DNA of 25,984 nt from Nemertoderma westbladi (GCA_032718475.1 JAUCBJ010003633.1:1-25984), one strand, 5' to 3'; shown: positions 1-10,711, numbered from the stretch's first letter. Numbers and translations: made by a program. Notes: generated by a model not told the origin, from the sequence alone.

Positions 1-1311
1 AAGGTATTTGCAATAATGTAGCTTGAAAAGTTATGGTAATGAAAACGAGAGAAAATGTGTCTTTCAGTATTTAGTATAGTCTTTGAGATTCCTCGGCGCC
101 GTATGGGCAAACCCCGTACAGTTGAGCCCAGTTGTTTCATGTTCGACCACATCTCAGCTACTGTATTTCTCAATGAAATAAAGATTTTATTATATACTGT
201 ATATATATACTGTATTACGTTATTACATTCTTTTTTCGCATCGGTACCAACGAATCGCAATAAAGGTTAAGGAATAACGTCGTGGAGATACCTTTTCCAA
301 ACGCTTGTAGCTAGAGAAAATATTAGTTTTGACTTACCCAGTAAAGAAGTCCGGAAATGAGACTATCTCTATTTCAAATTTCATGCAATCTTTCTTATAA
401 AGAAGTTCTGGTTGTGACGACTCTGGGAGCTCAACTCAGTTTGAGCTCCCAGAGTGGTCACACACAAATTCAAATGGAAATCGACAGTAATTTTTGACCG
501 ATGACCGGATATTCCACATGTTAACTACAATCTTAAAACTTTTTACTTTATGGTTACTAAGCCTACTACTTTTTAATACATTATTACAACAAATATTATT
601 ACTGTATCATCACATTTTACTATATTATTTAGCATACAAAAAATAACAATAGTAAATGGTGAACCATTAATTTATTTAATGTATGATGGTTTTATTTGCA
701 TCAAACCCAATATGATAGATTGTTATGTAGTTACATGTTCATAATGCAGTTCAAATTATCAATAATAGTTACTTAAGTCACGTTCTGGTAATTACGATTT
801 GATAAACTTGTGTGCAGAGGCGCTTGAATCTTTACTTGCTTTTCTTTCCTTAATGATAGTACGTAGGCCATGATAGTACCTTGGATAGCACACACCGGTA
901 TCGAACCTAATAAACATTGCTTTTACGATTTACTTTCAGTTTCACTTGATTACTCACAGCTTTACCGATACTAGGGTTCCGGTACAGCAGTTCCGATTCA
1001 GTTATGCTGAAGCATGAATGCCTGTCATGTGTATAGTAGTAGGCCCCATACTGCCATATAGTGTACGGTTACTATTCCCTACTCACTATGTGCGGTACAT
1101 ATCTGTTAGTGAAGGCCGTAGCTACAATCTATGAACATGATTCATTCTATGAAAGGAGTTCTGGCCGTCCGGCATACCGGTAGGCCACATCAGTATATGA
1201 AAAAGATTTATGACGGAACTGCCGAAGGCATAACAACATATGCAAATGCAACATAGGCTATCCTATCACGATTCACGATCACTCTGTCAGGGGATTGTTA
1301 TGTACTTTCTG
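1..1311. other. Noncoding AT-rich DNA
   Basis: I see no gene here. The short open frames have no recognisable domain and no codon structure. The stretch holds one strong hairpin (414-461) and scattered AGGCCT and ACCGGT palindromes. It ends where the inverted repeat of MITE-A begins. Confidence 0.6.
414..461. repeat. Hairpin with 21-nt arms and 6-nt loop
   Basis: Arms 414-434 and 441-461 are reverse complements with one mismatch; the core ACTCTGGGAGCTCAA is perfect over 15 bp. The loop is CTCAGT. The loop is short for a metazoan microRNA precursor, so a foldback remnant or a young inverted duplication is as likely. Confidence 0.8.
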
Positions 1312-1449
1312 ACTTCGGGGAACGTCGCTTGAAATACTTTTATAGGCCTATATACACCGGTATACGTATACCGCTTATTTTATAAAACACTTTTTACGAT
1401 TTTTTCATAAACATTTTATGTACTGTCTACTGAGTGTCTGAACATATGG

Positions 1450-1588
1450 TTTCCCTCAATTGGTAAGTGATCGTTTATTGTTTTTGGTTAGAAAAGCCCG
1501 CTTCTGTAACCTGCTCCTTCCCCTCAATTGGTAAAGTGGCCCTTTGTTGTTTTGGTTACAAAACGCCTGCCTCTGTAACCTGCTCCTT
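1450..1588 (+). repeat. Shared module, two tandem copies
   Basis: Two roughly 70-bp copies (1450-1519 and 1519-1588). Each runs CCCTCAATTGGTAA, then a TTTATTG/TTTGTTG-TTTTGGTT core, then CTGTAACCTGCTCCTT. The same unit recurs in at least four other elements of the window. Confidence 0.85.
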
Positions 1589-1661
1589 TTATGAAAAAAA
1601 AATGTTTATGAAAAAAAATTGTAAAAAATGTTTCACAAAATAAGCGGTACTATAGGCCTAT

Positions 1662-1801
1662 TAGGGTGGCCCTATAATTTTATTTTGCAATTTATTGATG
1701 TCTTACCCACTAAAAGAGTTCCTTTTGATAAAATATTACTTAGTTCCAAATTTTTCAAAAATATTTTTGAGTTAATCACTGCCAGATACTGCCTGAAGTT
1801 T
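1662..1801 (+). repeat. Left terminal inverted repeat of the hAT-like transposon
   Basis: It begins TAGGGTGGCCC and pairs with 5328-5467 on the opposite strand. The match is exact at the tip and patchy further in, with conserved blocks TTGATGTCTTACC and ACTGCCAGA. Confidence 0.85.
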
Positions 1802-2432
1802 ATACCCTTACTGCGGTTATCACGATAGACCTACTAAGGCCGCCTTCTCCATTAATAGACTTCTGCATATCGTATCGACCTGATATTTGTCTCATTAGAA
1901 TCACAAATATCGCTTTAGTGGGGGTAGACAACATCAAATCATCAGTACTGGAAATAGTTATTGAGATATTGGTTAAAAGGTGAACTACACATTTCACATA
2001 ATTTAGTAGATCAATGCAATATCTCTCTTGTATAACATCATTTATTATCCCTAAATTGCGTAATATCTAACCTACTTCATGCTGTTTGCCTTTCCCCACA
2101 AGATGTTTGCCATTTCAATGAGACAAACTGGAGAAGGTACCTGCAGAAGTCTAGTAAAGGGAGAATGGCTGTAAAGGGTAGAGTAGGCCTATGATGAAAA
2201 AACCTTTGAGTGAATATGCATATAATTTTAAATGATATAAGTCATTATTATCATTATTATTTAATTATTTTTTAGTTATAATATTATATTTAGTTATAAT
2301 TTGAACAGAGGGATAGACAGACACAAAGAGTTTATAAACTTATGATTAGAGCAAATTATTACATCATTCCAAAACTCAAATGTTAAATCTACTATGAAAT
2401 TAAAGAATATATAATAAAATGCAGTTTGTTGA

Positions 2433-4383
2433 CTAAATTGTTTTGGCCAGCAGTTCTTTAGTTGGTTTAGGGTATTTTTCTCTATGTGCTTCAACTACTT
2501 GCAGTAAATATTGTTTTTGATCTTCTTTGTTTGTAATAATTGAATTATATTCTTTCATAAGTCCAACTCCTCGCTCAGCAAAGTCATTCACAACTTCTAC
2601 ATTACCAATCTTCCTTTGAGAAACACAATAATCTTCCTGTTTATCCCATTCCTCTGGATCCAACTCAATGAATGAGGTTGGCAGCTGCAGTTTTATAAAT
2701 AATGACTTAGAGGTTGATGTTATTAAATCTGCAATAGTCAATCCCTGTAATGCTTCACCCGTTGCCATAAGTTTGATCCTCTTTGGAGGATCTCCAGATC
2801 CTTCTTTCTTTAGTGCTTCTACCATTTTTCTCTTCACATCATAGGATAGGGAGTTGTCAAAAAATGCTAATGCAGAGAGTTCCTCACTAAGGTACCAAAG
2901 GTGCCTTGAAAATGATGTTACAGCAGCCTTTGAGATAGATGTGTTACCATAACATTCCAGTTGTTGAAGGAATTGTAAGTCATGCGCAGGAGCGCCTGCA
3001 GCATTGGTGGCTTTAAACCATGCAGGAATATACAACAATATAGCAAATGTTGTGAAATTGCATATCCCCATTTGTTTCTTGCTTTGAAAGTTTGAATTGA
3101 TGGCGAAATAGGATATAATTTTAAGGAATATATAATCTTAGACATCCATCTTGCATTAGATAGCCCTCCAGGTTGTAAAAAACGAATTCCTCTAGGAGGA
3201 ACACCACCAAGGAAAATTACAGTGAGTTCCAGCATCTCTCTATATTCATCTCGTGGATGATATAACTGAAGCTGATTGATACAGAACTGTTTGATGGAAT
3301 CTTTTGATGTCTGAAGTTGCAAACTTACAGAAGTATCTAACTCTTCTGGTTTAGGGACTTTGTAATCATTCTTGTCAATAAATTCCCACTTACTCTGGAA
3401 GCGCTTAAAAAGTAGAATATCAGGTGCCTTAGAATGCCCAAGGCATACATCAAACACTGCAGCTGCAACTAACTCTAGGATATGGTGCCGACACGCAAAG
3501 TAAAGAAGACTTGTTCCAATCTTCTGCTCAATTAATGTTGCAGCACCATTTAGCCTTCCCGTGTTTGTGGAAGTTGTATCGAATGACATCCCAACAACAC
3601 GGTCAACAATGTTCCAATCTTTCAAACAGCCCACCACAGCACCTGAAATCAAATCACCTGTTCCTGATGGAAGCTTTGGAACACCTAGAAGTTTTGATGC
3701 TCCACTTTCTATACCTGTAATTAACACAGGCAAACGGTCTACTTTCTCTGTCCCAACAATATCGGGTAAGATTTTGCCATCCCAATGAGAGATGAAGATA
3801 TCATCAGGATTGAATTTATCCTTTATTTCCTTAGCTATACTTTCCCTTAAGGAAATACGTGTGCGTTCTATTGTGGTACGGCTCATGGCTATCTTCTTTA
3901 AATCAGTACCAAGAGACTTCGCAGTAGCTGACAAAATATAAACTGCCTTTCTGTCACTTACTTTAGTTCGATCAAGGGCTGATGCAAGTTCGGGACTAAC
4001 TATGTTTTTAACAGTTTGTTTTCCTCTGCACCTTCGTTTAGGTGCTGGTGCAGCTGAAGAGGTTGATGGTTGGTTATCAGATTCACTGCTACCTGCATCA
4101 GATTCACTCTCAAATTGAAATGTCTCATAACGTTTGCTTGAAGCTTTAGATTCAATTGAAATACGCTGAATAATTTTTTTTTGACGGTCCTGTAAACGCT
4201 GTTCCTTTTTTGATAAAATCAAATCAACTCCAACCATACATCCAGGTCTTCCCTTTTCACGCTGGGAAATCAAAAATTCCCTATCCTCTGGTATTGATAT
4301 AGTTGTTAGGGCATCCTTGTGTGCTATATCAAAGAGTGACTCAAGTAAAGCCACAAAATCTTGCTCCTTCTTGATTTGGGGTA
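2433..4383 (-). CDS. hAT-like transposase, main body, broken by one frameshift
   Basis: Main coding part of the transposase of the surrounding element. It reads from about 4383 (after a probable intron) to near 3070, then continues in another frame to the stop at 2433. Numbering from the valine at 4354, visible landmarks are: a conserved DREFLISQREKGRPGCM block (about 24-40), a basic KRRCRGK stretch (106-112, possible nuclear signal), HWDGK with D192, SFDTTSTNTG with D259, and CRHH (C288-H291), which resembles the hAT C-x2-H region. After the frame break comes LWYLSEELSALAFFD, which supplies an acidic residue. D192, D259 and that glutamate are plausible DDE-type catalytic residues by inference. 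The family occurs in arthropods and cnidarians as 'uncharacterized' or Cc8L18.2-like proteins; that name is from memory. Both frames show family-typical sequence right up to the break, so one missing or extra base near the GGGG run at about 3068-3071 explains it. Confidence 0.8.
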
Positions 4384-4558
4384 CTGAACGACGTTTAATT
4401 TCGTTTTTAATCTTATTTTAATATGGTGCCATAGTATAAGTCGTTTTGTTTTATTCTCTGTTCAACTTTCTCCTGTTTTATTTTATTATGTGCAGTTTTA
4501 TTTGTACGCTTCTATGACAGCGGTGTCTCCACCCAAATAATATAATATAATAATATAC

Positions 4559-4853
4559 TCAATCGACCCTTTATAAGGTTTCTATGATCATTTAGCTTTT
4601 TTTCGAAACGGTTTATTATATTATGCTCTGCCGATGTTGGTATTCTGGCTTTCTTCCAAAAGATCATTACCTCACGGACTACAATTGTAGAACTCTCTCG
4701 AACAGTATTTTTCTCAACATCATGATAATGGTGATATAGTCTCAATGCTTCACCCCATGTTGGCAACTTTGTACCAGTAAGTCCTGAGACAGGAAAGCCA
4801 ATCAACCAAACTTCTGAGTTCTTACGAGTTGTTGGTTTGTTTACTTTTGCCAT
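4559..4853 (-). CDS. hAT-like transposase, N-terminal exon
   Basis: Starts MAKVNKPTTRKNSEVW at 4853. It contains the family-typical WKKARIPT block (about residues 66-73) followed by an amphipathic, charged stretch (HNIINRFEKKLNDHRNL), as expected for the N-terminal module of this transposase family. The open frame runs on to 4512 but becomes low-complexity after residue 98. I infer a phase-1 intron of 175 bp with donor GTATAT at 4558 and acceptor TTCAG ending at 4384, which joins this exon in frame to the body (IKKEQDFVALLESLFDIAH). The splice sites are predicted only; the domain assignment is firmer than the junction. Confidence 0.65.
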
Positions 4854-5327
4854 TAAAATATGTCAGAGAATGTGAAATCCAAAGCAGGACAACCGTAATA
4901 ATAAGTGTACCAGCAACAACTTAATCTGCAAACTGAAAGCCTACAAATAATTTATTCAGCCTGGTAGTCAGTCATTAGGCCTATATGAGACCAATCTATG
5001 AAGTAGAGAATACAATACTGCAATATGTAAGGTACCAGTACATACAGAAATTCCTTATGAATTCATGTGAAGTGATTAAATATCAACCAAACATTCAAAC
5101 AATATAAAAATATATAATTAAATCAGTATGATGATTGACGATGTTATTTGGAAATAGTCTAACAATCACCATCACACAGCTGCACTAACAATTAGATAGG
5201 CATGAATCAATGATTACTTAGAGATTATTCAAAGATTAAAATGAGGGGGGGGTAATCAAACGCAATAATGCAGTACCGGTACCGGCACCGGTAATACATA
5301 TAGGCGATACGGGTAGAAATTTTAGCC

Positions 5328-5467
5328 AGTGTCTGGCAGTGGTTAATGCATATTAATTTTAATGAAATTTTGCATGAGCTATCACCTTATGAATATAAAC
5401 ACATTTTGGTGGTAAGACATTGAAAAATATGAAAATAAAAAATAAGTGCCATTTTTGGGCCACCCTA
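5328..5467 (-). repeat. Right terminal inverted repeat of the hAT-like transposon
   Basis: Reverse complement of the left terminus, with the same conserved blocks. It is followed directly by the second copy of the 8-bp target duplication. Confidence 0.85.
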
Positions 5468-5505
5468 AGGCCTATATAAGTTTTTCAAGGGACTGTTCCC
5501 ATAGT

Positions 5506-6724
5506 AATTATACGTAGGTAGGTCTATGTATACCCCGATCCGTCCCCGAGCCGAGGTGCCAGGTAGCCCATCCAGCGATATTGGGAAATAGTCATCTTCT
5601 GTGAAGCGGGTAGGATAGTAGGTCTATGGGAGTATGGGTTGGATAGGCTAATTAGGGCTAGGCTAATTAGGCATTCAGGCATTATTAGTGAGTGTAAATC
5701 AGGGTAAATCCGAGAAGCCCGGTATAGTTGATAAATACCTGGACTGTTAGTGTGCACCGCCAGTAAACCATAATCATACAGACAGGCTTCGCTTTCGCTT
5801 ATAGGCTTTACATATTGAAAGAATGAATGATTTCCGGGGTCCTAAATGGTAAATATACTAATCAGCTGTTTGCACAAAGGCCAAAACTGCGGCATTGATG
5901 AATGGGACCTTTCCATAAGATTATGTCTGTATGTAGGGGGTAGGGTAGGCTTATTCCATTGGCCAACTATTATAGGGTCAATGACCTTCATGAGAGATAA
6001 ATTGTTAAAGTTAAGCTGATTTACTGTAACAAATCAGATCCGACAACGTCAAGTACGTTGACCTAATGACTATTGTAGTGTGGCTGGAAACCAATGCAAA
6101 TATTGGATATTGCTCTACAATCTAAAGCTAATGCAATGTTCGTGGATAAGCAAGGCAGAGACAGAGAGAGGGTGGAGGGTGGGTAGGACCTCGCCTTTGG
6201 CTTTGTAAATAAGTGTTTTGCATTATTATTGTTTATTCATAACGTTAGTTTACTACCGGTAGACCTAATTGTTAGTCGATTTTTATGTATGCCTTACTTA
6301 TGTTATATCGTATAATAATGAAGTGACTGACTACTTACTACACAGTAAAATTTGTTAATTAATATTAAATTAGCAGTGATTAATCGATATTTCGTACATA
6401 CTGTACACTACAGTAGTAGGTCTAGTACTGTACATATTATATTATACAGTATATTATATAATGTTTCAGTCAGTAACTTAACTGTAGGCCAGTGGCCAGG
6501 AGGCCAGTCTAGGCCTCAACTGTATGCTAATATCTACAGTACTCCCGTACTCTGTAGGCTACCTACGTACTTTAATACAGTACGCGATGTCAGTTCACAA
6601 TAAGTACATTAACTTTTGCCATTTACAGTATATATATATTTGTTTATTATTATTATTCTATCTCAGTAAGCCTTACCTAACTTTTATGACACTTTTGGTC
6701 GACTGTCAGACTGTAGGTCTAGTT
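5506..6724. other. Noncoding AT-rich DNA
   Basis: I see no gene. There is a direct repeat of AGGCTAATTAGG around 5645-5675, and TACTGTA/TATACAGTA-rich sequence around 6390-6480. The open frames here have no recognisable similarity. Confidence 0.5.
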
Positions 6725-6733
6725 GTATTTTTC

Positions 6734-7573
6734 GGGTGTAAACGCTACGCCGACAACCGACCACCAACGTCGACAACCATTACTAAAGCGAATTAATGTT
6801 ATTTATCAATTGAGGGAAAGAAACAGGTTACAGTGGAAGTTTATTCTAACCAAAACAATAAATGATAGTCTCGATCACGAACGCAGGTCCCATTGGTATT
6901 AGTATGGCCTGTGACCCCACTTTTTGATGAAAAAACTAGCTAGTAATTTATGATATACTAGCTACATATGTTGGTATTATGTTTGCCCCACTCTTGTTCT
7001 ACATTCTGGAACATTTTTCTTGTGTTGCTATGGTAACCAAGTGTTGTAAATAATGATTTATTGAAGGTTAATCGAATATGTTATTTAATGAATATAACAA
7101 TGTAAATTGATTAGTTTTTTGTTTTTGAACTGAATTAAACAGATTTCTATAATTCGCTATTGTTTATTAGTGTTATCAGTTTGCTGAATGGGGCCTCCCT
7201 GTTGTAATTTCGCCACCAAAATTCAGCGAGATGATTCTGTAACAGGTTCTTATTGGTTCCTCTCATGGTTTTTACACGCAAAATTAAGCAATTTTATTGT
7301 ACATAAATTTTCAAAACTAACATTCTTAAAACGCCTTTTTTCTCCAAAATGGTAACCATGGCAACTGTCAAATAACATTCTGGAACATCGCAATAGATCG
7401 TTCTATCTAGTTAGTTTTTTTCAGTTTAGTTAGACTCTATCTAAATAGACTATCTACTTAGTTTTTGTCATCAAAAAGTGGGGTCACAGGCCATACTAAT
7501 ACCGGTCCCATTTTCATATTTGCTGTTGTCGGCAGTCCAGTGGTTGTCGGTTGTCGGCGTAGCGTTTACACCC
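6734..7573. mobile_element. Mutator-like non-autonomous element (MULE-1)
   Basis: Ends in a perfect 28-bp terminal inverted repeat starting GGGTGTAAACGCTACGCC (6734-6761 and 7546-7573). It is flanked by a perfect 9-bp target duplication GTATTTTTC (6725-6733 and 7574-7582). Nine-base duplications are characteristic of the Mutator superfamily. An inner inverted repeat follows: 6892-6928 pairs with 7469-7507 (TATTAGTATGGCCTGTGACC and its complement). About 90 bp carrying the shared module sits between outer and inner repeats on the left side only. There is no coding capacity; it would depend on a transposase in trans. Confidence 0.9.
6807..6865 (-). repeat. Shared module inside MULE-1
   Basis: Reads CAATTGAGGGAAAG, then CAGGTTACAG, then CTAACCAAAACAATAAATGA on the plus strand. 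It is present in the left but not the right half of MULE-1, so it looks acquired or asymmetrically retained. Confidence 0.8.
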
Positions 7574-7754
7574 GTATTTTTCAGTATGATTGGAGTGATT
7601 TTTTCACAATCGAACGAATAATGAAGTACTGAGTTTGAGTGAGTACAAATTTATTTTTTTTTTAAAACAAGGTGCACCCCTAAACGGGGTAAAAGGTTTA
7701 TTTTTTTAAAATTGTTAAAAATAGTAATATTCAAAAGTTTAAAATTAATTAAAT

Positions 7755-7910
7755 TTTTTTGAGTGAGTACAAATGAAGCCACGAGGGCAGAACAATATAG
7801 TAAAACGCGTAAACCTGCATTTCAGAAGTACATTTTTTGAGTGAGTACAAATGAAGCCACGAGGGCAGAACAATATAGTAAAACGCGTAAACCTGCATTT
7901 CAGAAGTACA
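7755..7910. repeat. 78-bp tandem duplication, two copies
   Basis: Units 7755-7832 and 7833-7910 are virtually identical. Each begins TTTTTTGAGTGAGTACAAAT and ends CAGAAGTACA. A single GAGTGAGTACAAAT also occurs at about 7638. High identity implies a recent duplication. The open frame running through it on the minus strand is a by-product of the repeat. Confidence 0.9.
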
Positions 7911-8184
7911 CATGTACGTACATTGTGCAATTCTAAATTGATCTTTCCATTCTCTGATATACCTACTATATAGTTTTTCCTGCCGCCTTTCGATTTTCGA
8001 TTTAATATTTCAGTTTTTTAATTTCGATGTTCGGTTGATATTTCAATTATAGAGAACCTTTCAGGACTTTAGTTTGAGATATTAGTTCTAGTTTCTGGTT
8101 TGGTTGAGGCTAGTCTCTATGGCAAATACAGTAGATAGTCAGTAACAGTTGTTGTACCTAGTAGAACCTAGTAATAGTGGTTTG

Positions 8185-8916
8185 CAGAGGCGTAGCGAGC
8201 CCTTCTGGCGCCCAGGGGAATGAAGTTGAGATAGCGCCCCCCCCCCCCCCCCCCCTTCAATAATTTTAACTTTTCATTTATGGCGGTTTTTTTAATATTA
8301 TATAACAGAATATAATATTACAAAAAAACATCTATAAAACAGTTTACTAAAAATATAACTATATCAAATCTATTATAAACAAGTTTGATATAGTGGAATT
8401 CTAATAATGTATATTGAATTGCGAGCGAAGCGAACAGATAAAATTTTTAGATTTTTCGCTTATGACACATAACCTGTATACTGTACTGTATCACAATCCC
8501 TGAATTTTCACTGATTTGTCTTATTTTTACAAGAATTCCCTGACATTTGCCTGGCATTTCGGCCCATGTGAAGAATACCACACTTTCTGCCGTTATATTT
8601 CAATTTGCAGTTACCCCATGTGAAGAATACCAGGTTTTCACCAAAAGCACAGGTTACAGAAGGGCTGAATCTAACTAAAACAATAAACGAATTAGTATAT
8701 GTACAGGTTATAAGACAGAAACAACCGCTATAAAACACTTAATAAAGATAAAATTATAAAAATAAAAAATCTTCATATATAAAATACCAATAAAAAGTCG
8801 ACCGAAAAGTGAAATCCTGGTATTCTTCACATGGGCGGGCATTTCAGCGCCCCCAGTTGAGTGCGCCCGGGGGAACATTCCCCCCCCTCCCCTCCCCACC
8901 CCTCGCTACGCCTCTG
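8185..8916. mobile_element. Non-autonomous hAT element (MITE)
   Basis: A perfect 15-bp terminal inverted repeat CAGAGGCGTAGCGAG is flanked by a perfect 8-bp duplication GTGGTTTG (8177-8184 and 8917-8924). CAGRGGCGTAG-type ends and 8-bp duplications are hAT hallmarks. The interior is AT-rich and noncoding, with a C20-class homopolymer near 8237-8256, three copies of CCCATGTGAAGAATACC (two forward near 8562 and 8615, one reverse near 8818) and one degenerate copy of the shared module (8650-8690). Its ends differ completely from the TAGGGTGGCC transposon, so it belongs to another hAT family. Confidence 0.92.
8650..8690 (-). repeat. Shared module inside the hAT MITE
   Basis: CAGGTTACAGAAGG, then CTAACTAAAACAATAAACGA. 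Same order and spacing as the copies in MITE-A, with the GAGGGAA end missing. Confidence 0.7.
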
Positions 8917-8924
8917 GTGGTTTG

Positions 8925-10138
8925 TGGTTACAATATATTCGCGTAGGAATGGTTAAAATATCTGTCCAGTTCATGGTAATGGTTACTTTAAACTCATTAT
9001 AAGTATATATATTGTGATTTATTTATTGTAAGTATATATATTAGAGCTGCCAACCAACATCAATTATTTATTGTATTATTGTGCGAATTTTCCCCTAACA
9101 CCGCTTCAGCCTTCAGGCAGCAGCTGCTTTTTTATAACAGACTCAGGGTTGAGATTATGGATTTGTCCCTTGGGGCAATGGGAACGGCCAACGAAGTTTT
9201 CTATATTTATTTATTATAATTTATGATTGAAATTACTAAGGGATGGGAAGAGGCATTCGTTCGTTTTTGGGAAGATGTTCCATGAACCAAAAGAGCAGCT
9301 GTCATTTCTCGTTAATTATATTTCGGATACTATGATTTAAGTTAGGCTGGTTGAAGCATTAATTAATTGGAATCCAACCAATCAGTGATGTTACAGTGTT
9401 AGCAGTGGTTGCTATTGGTTAACCCCACTAAGAGTAAGAAGGTTTAGATTGGCAGCTGCTACACTGAGGGAGGAATTTGTGTTTGAAGCTGTTGGAGTAA
9501 GAGAGCTAGCTACTTGACCAAGCACAAGCACAGCTATTTCTAATTCTCACTATTTTACTGAGTGATGTTATGTTTGTTATTTTAATTACATTGTATTGCT
9601 GCTCAGTGCTCATATAAACAAGATTGTACAAAATTTCAATGTTATATAATTTGATATTGCTTTTCAAATTTTCAATAGGTATAATTTTAGGTACAGTCTG
9701 ATTTTATTAAGGCCTATCTTAAAGGTAGTCGGTAAGTTAAAAGAAGTAAAAATAGTCATCAAAAATCAAGAATTGTTTTTTCATCAAGAATTGTCATCAT
9801 GTTATGTCCTAATCTGAGCAATTTATGTAAAATCAAATTCTGCAATTAATAAAGTCCTTTTTGTTTGAACAGGCAACGTATAAAATATTAATAAAAATGT
9901 ATTGCCCCAAATGAAGTTTACCAGATTTCAGCTGATATATTTCACTTTGCTGTTTACCCCCATATGAAGAATACCAGGTTTTGACTAAAAAATCGCAACA
10001 AATTTATTTTGCACTAAAAATAATAATTTATCCACTAAATTTTTCCTTCACTAAAATAATTATTATTCTACACATTTTATTCTTCACATTTTATTTCCAA
10101 TTAATGATAATTCTGTTTCAACTATTTTGGATGTAATT
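8925..10138. other. Noncoding AT-rich DNA with one hAT-MITE-like fragment
   Basis: I see no gene. Positions about 9940-9985 (TTTCACTTTGC, then CCCCATATGAAGAATACCAG, then GTTTTGAC) match the interior of the hAT MITE at about 8600-8645, so this is a decayed relative. Two oppositely oriented CCAAT-like boxes (CCAACCAATCAG near 9377, CTATTGGTTAAC near 9412) precede a slightly more complex stretch at 9420-9520; a promoter is possible but unproven. Confidence 0.45.
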
Positions 10139-10561
10139 ACTTTGGGAACCGTCCCTTCGAAACACTTATACTGTATATACCGGAACCGCTTATTTTATGA
10201 AACACTTTTTACAATTTTTTTCATAAACATTTTTTTTTTCATAAATAAGTAAAACACGTCATAAACAAATTAAGGAAAAGGAGCATGTTACAGAAGCAGG
10301 CTTTTCTAACCAAAACAATAAACGCCCACTTTACCAATTGAGGGAAAGAAGCAGCAGGTTACAGAGGCGGGTTTTTCTAACCAAAACAATAAACGATCAC
10401 TTTACCAATTGAGGGAAACAATATGGTCAGGTCAGACAGTCAGTAGAAAAAATGTTTATGAAAAAATATTGTAAAATGTGTTTCATAAAATAAGCGGTAT
10501 ATATATATATATATAGTATATACTGTATATATAAAAGTGTTTCAAGGGCGGTCCCCAAAGT
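10139..10561 (-). mobile_element. MITE-A copy 2, uninterrupted
   Basis: Inverted arms of roughly 100 bp: the left starts ACTTTGGGAACCGTCCC and the right ends GGGCGGTCCCCAAAGT. Both continue through GAAACACTT, an AT dinucleotide stretch, then ACCGCTTATTTTATGAAACA and CATAAACATTTTTT. The centre has two tandem shared modules. The whole is the reverse complement of copy 1 (1312-1661 plus 5476-5505). Flanking bases show no obvious target duplication. No coding capacity. Confidence 0.88.
10278..10419 (-). repeat. Shared module, two tandem copies in MITE-A copy 2
   Basis: Copies at 10278-10346 and 10350-10419. Each reads GTTACAGARGC, then TTTTCTAACC, then AAAACAATAAACG and CACTTTACCAATTGAGGGAA. These are the best-preserved copies in the window. 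Confidence 0.9.
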
Positions 10562-10620
10562 GAACACACTTATAACAATCCCCACAATTTGTAATTTTGT
10601 AACCACCAAATTTAATCATA

Positions 10621-10711
10621 TTTCACTAAATATGATATTTCACTAAATATGATATTTCATTAAATATGATATTTCACTAAATATGATATTTCACTAAATA
10701 TTATATTTCAC
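10621..10711. repeat. 17-bp tandem repeat, about 5.4 copies
   Basis: Unit TTTCACTAAATATGATA, five full copies from 10621 to 10705 with one or two substitutions, plus a partial copy. It lies just outside MITE-A copy 2. Confidence 0.9.

Larger units (their letters stand above)
1662..5467 (-). mobile_element. Autonomous hAT-like DNA transposon with its transposase gene
   Basis: The left end is TAGGGTGGCCC at 1662 and the right end is GGGCCACCCTA at 5467, so the termini are exact inverted repeats. The element is flanked by a perfect 8-bp target duplication AGGCCTAT (1654-1661 and 5468-5475). Subterminal homology extends inward about 140 bp (shared GATGTCTTACC and ACTGCCAGA blocks). The insertion lies inside MITE-A, whose two halves resume exactly on either side, which confirms the ends. 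The minus strand encodes a transposase at 2433-4853. The remaining 1802-2432 and 4854-5327 are noncoding interior. The 8-bp duplication and YAGGG-type ends fit the hAT superfamily. The frame break in the transposase suggests this copy may be inactive, unless it is a sequencing error. Confidence 0.9.
1312..5505 (+). mobile_element. MITE-A copy 1, split by a 3.8 kb transposon
   Basis: A small inverted-repeat element made of 1312-1661 and 5476-5505 (about 380 bp once the insertion and one target copy are ignored). Its left arm reads ACTTCGGGGAACG and its right end, on the other strand, reads ACTATGGGAACAG. Inner parts of the arms (around 1365-1410 and 1600-1650) contain complementary ACCGCTTATTTTATRAAACA-type sequence. 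The centre holds two tandem copies of the shared module. It matches 10139-10561 in reverse orientation, which is how the missing right end at 5476-5505 was recognised. No convincing target duplication was found, so the superfamily is open. Confidence 0.8.

Noticed and set aside
55-270. Open frame of 71 codons at the window start
   Set aside because: Low-complexity second half and no recognisable similarity.
3511-3788. Plus-strand open frames inside the transposase gene
   Set aside because: They are antisense to the conserved D259/CRHH region of the transposase.
7745-7930. Minus-strand open frame with an internal repeat
   Set aside because: It is a by-product of the 78-bp tandem duplication; the protein repeats simply mirror the DNA and have no recognisable domain.
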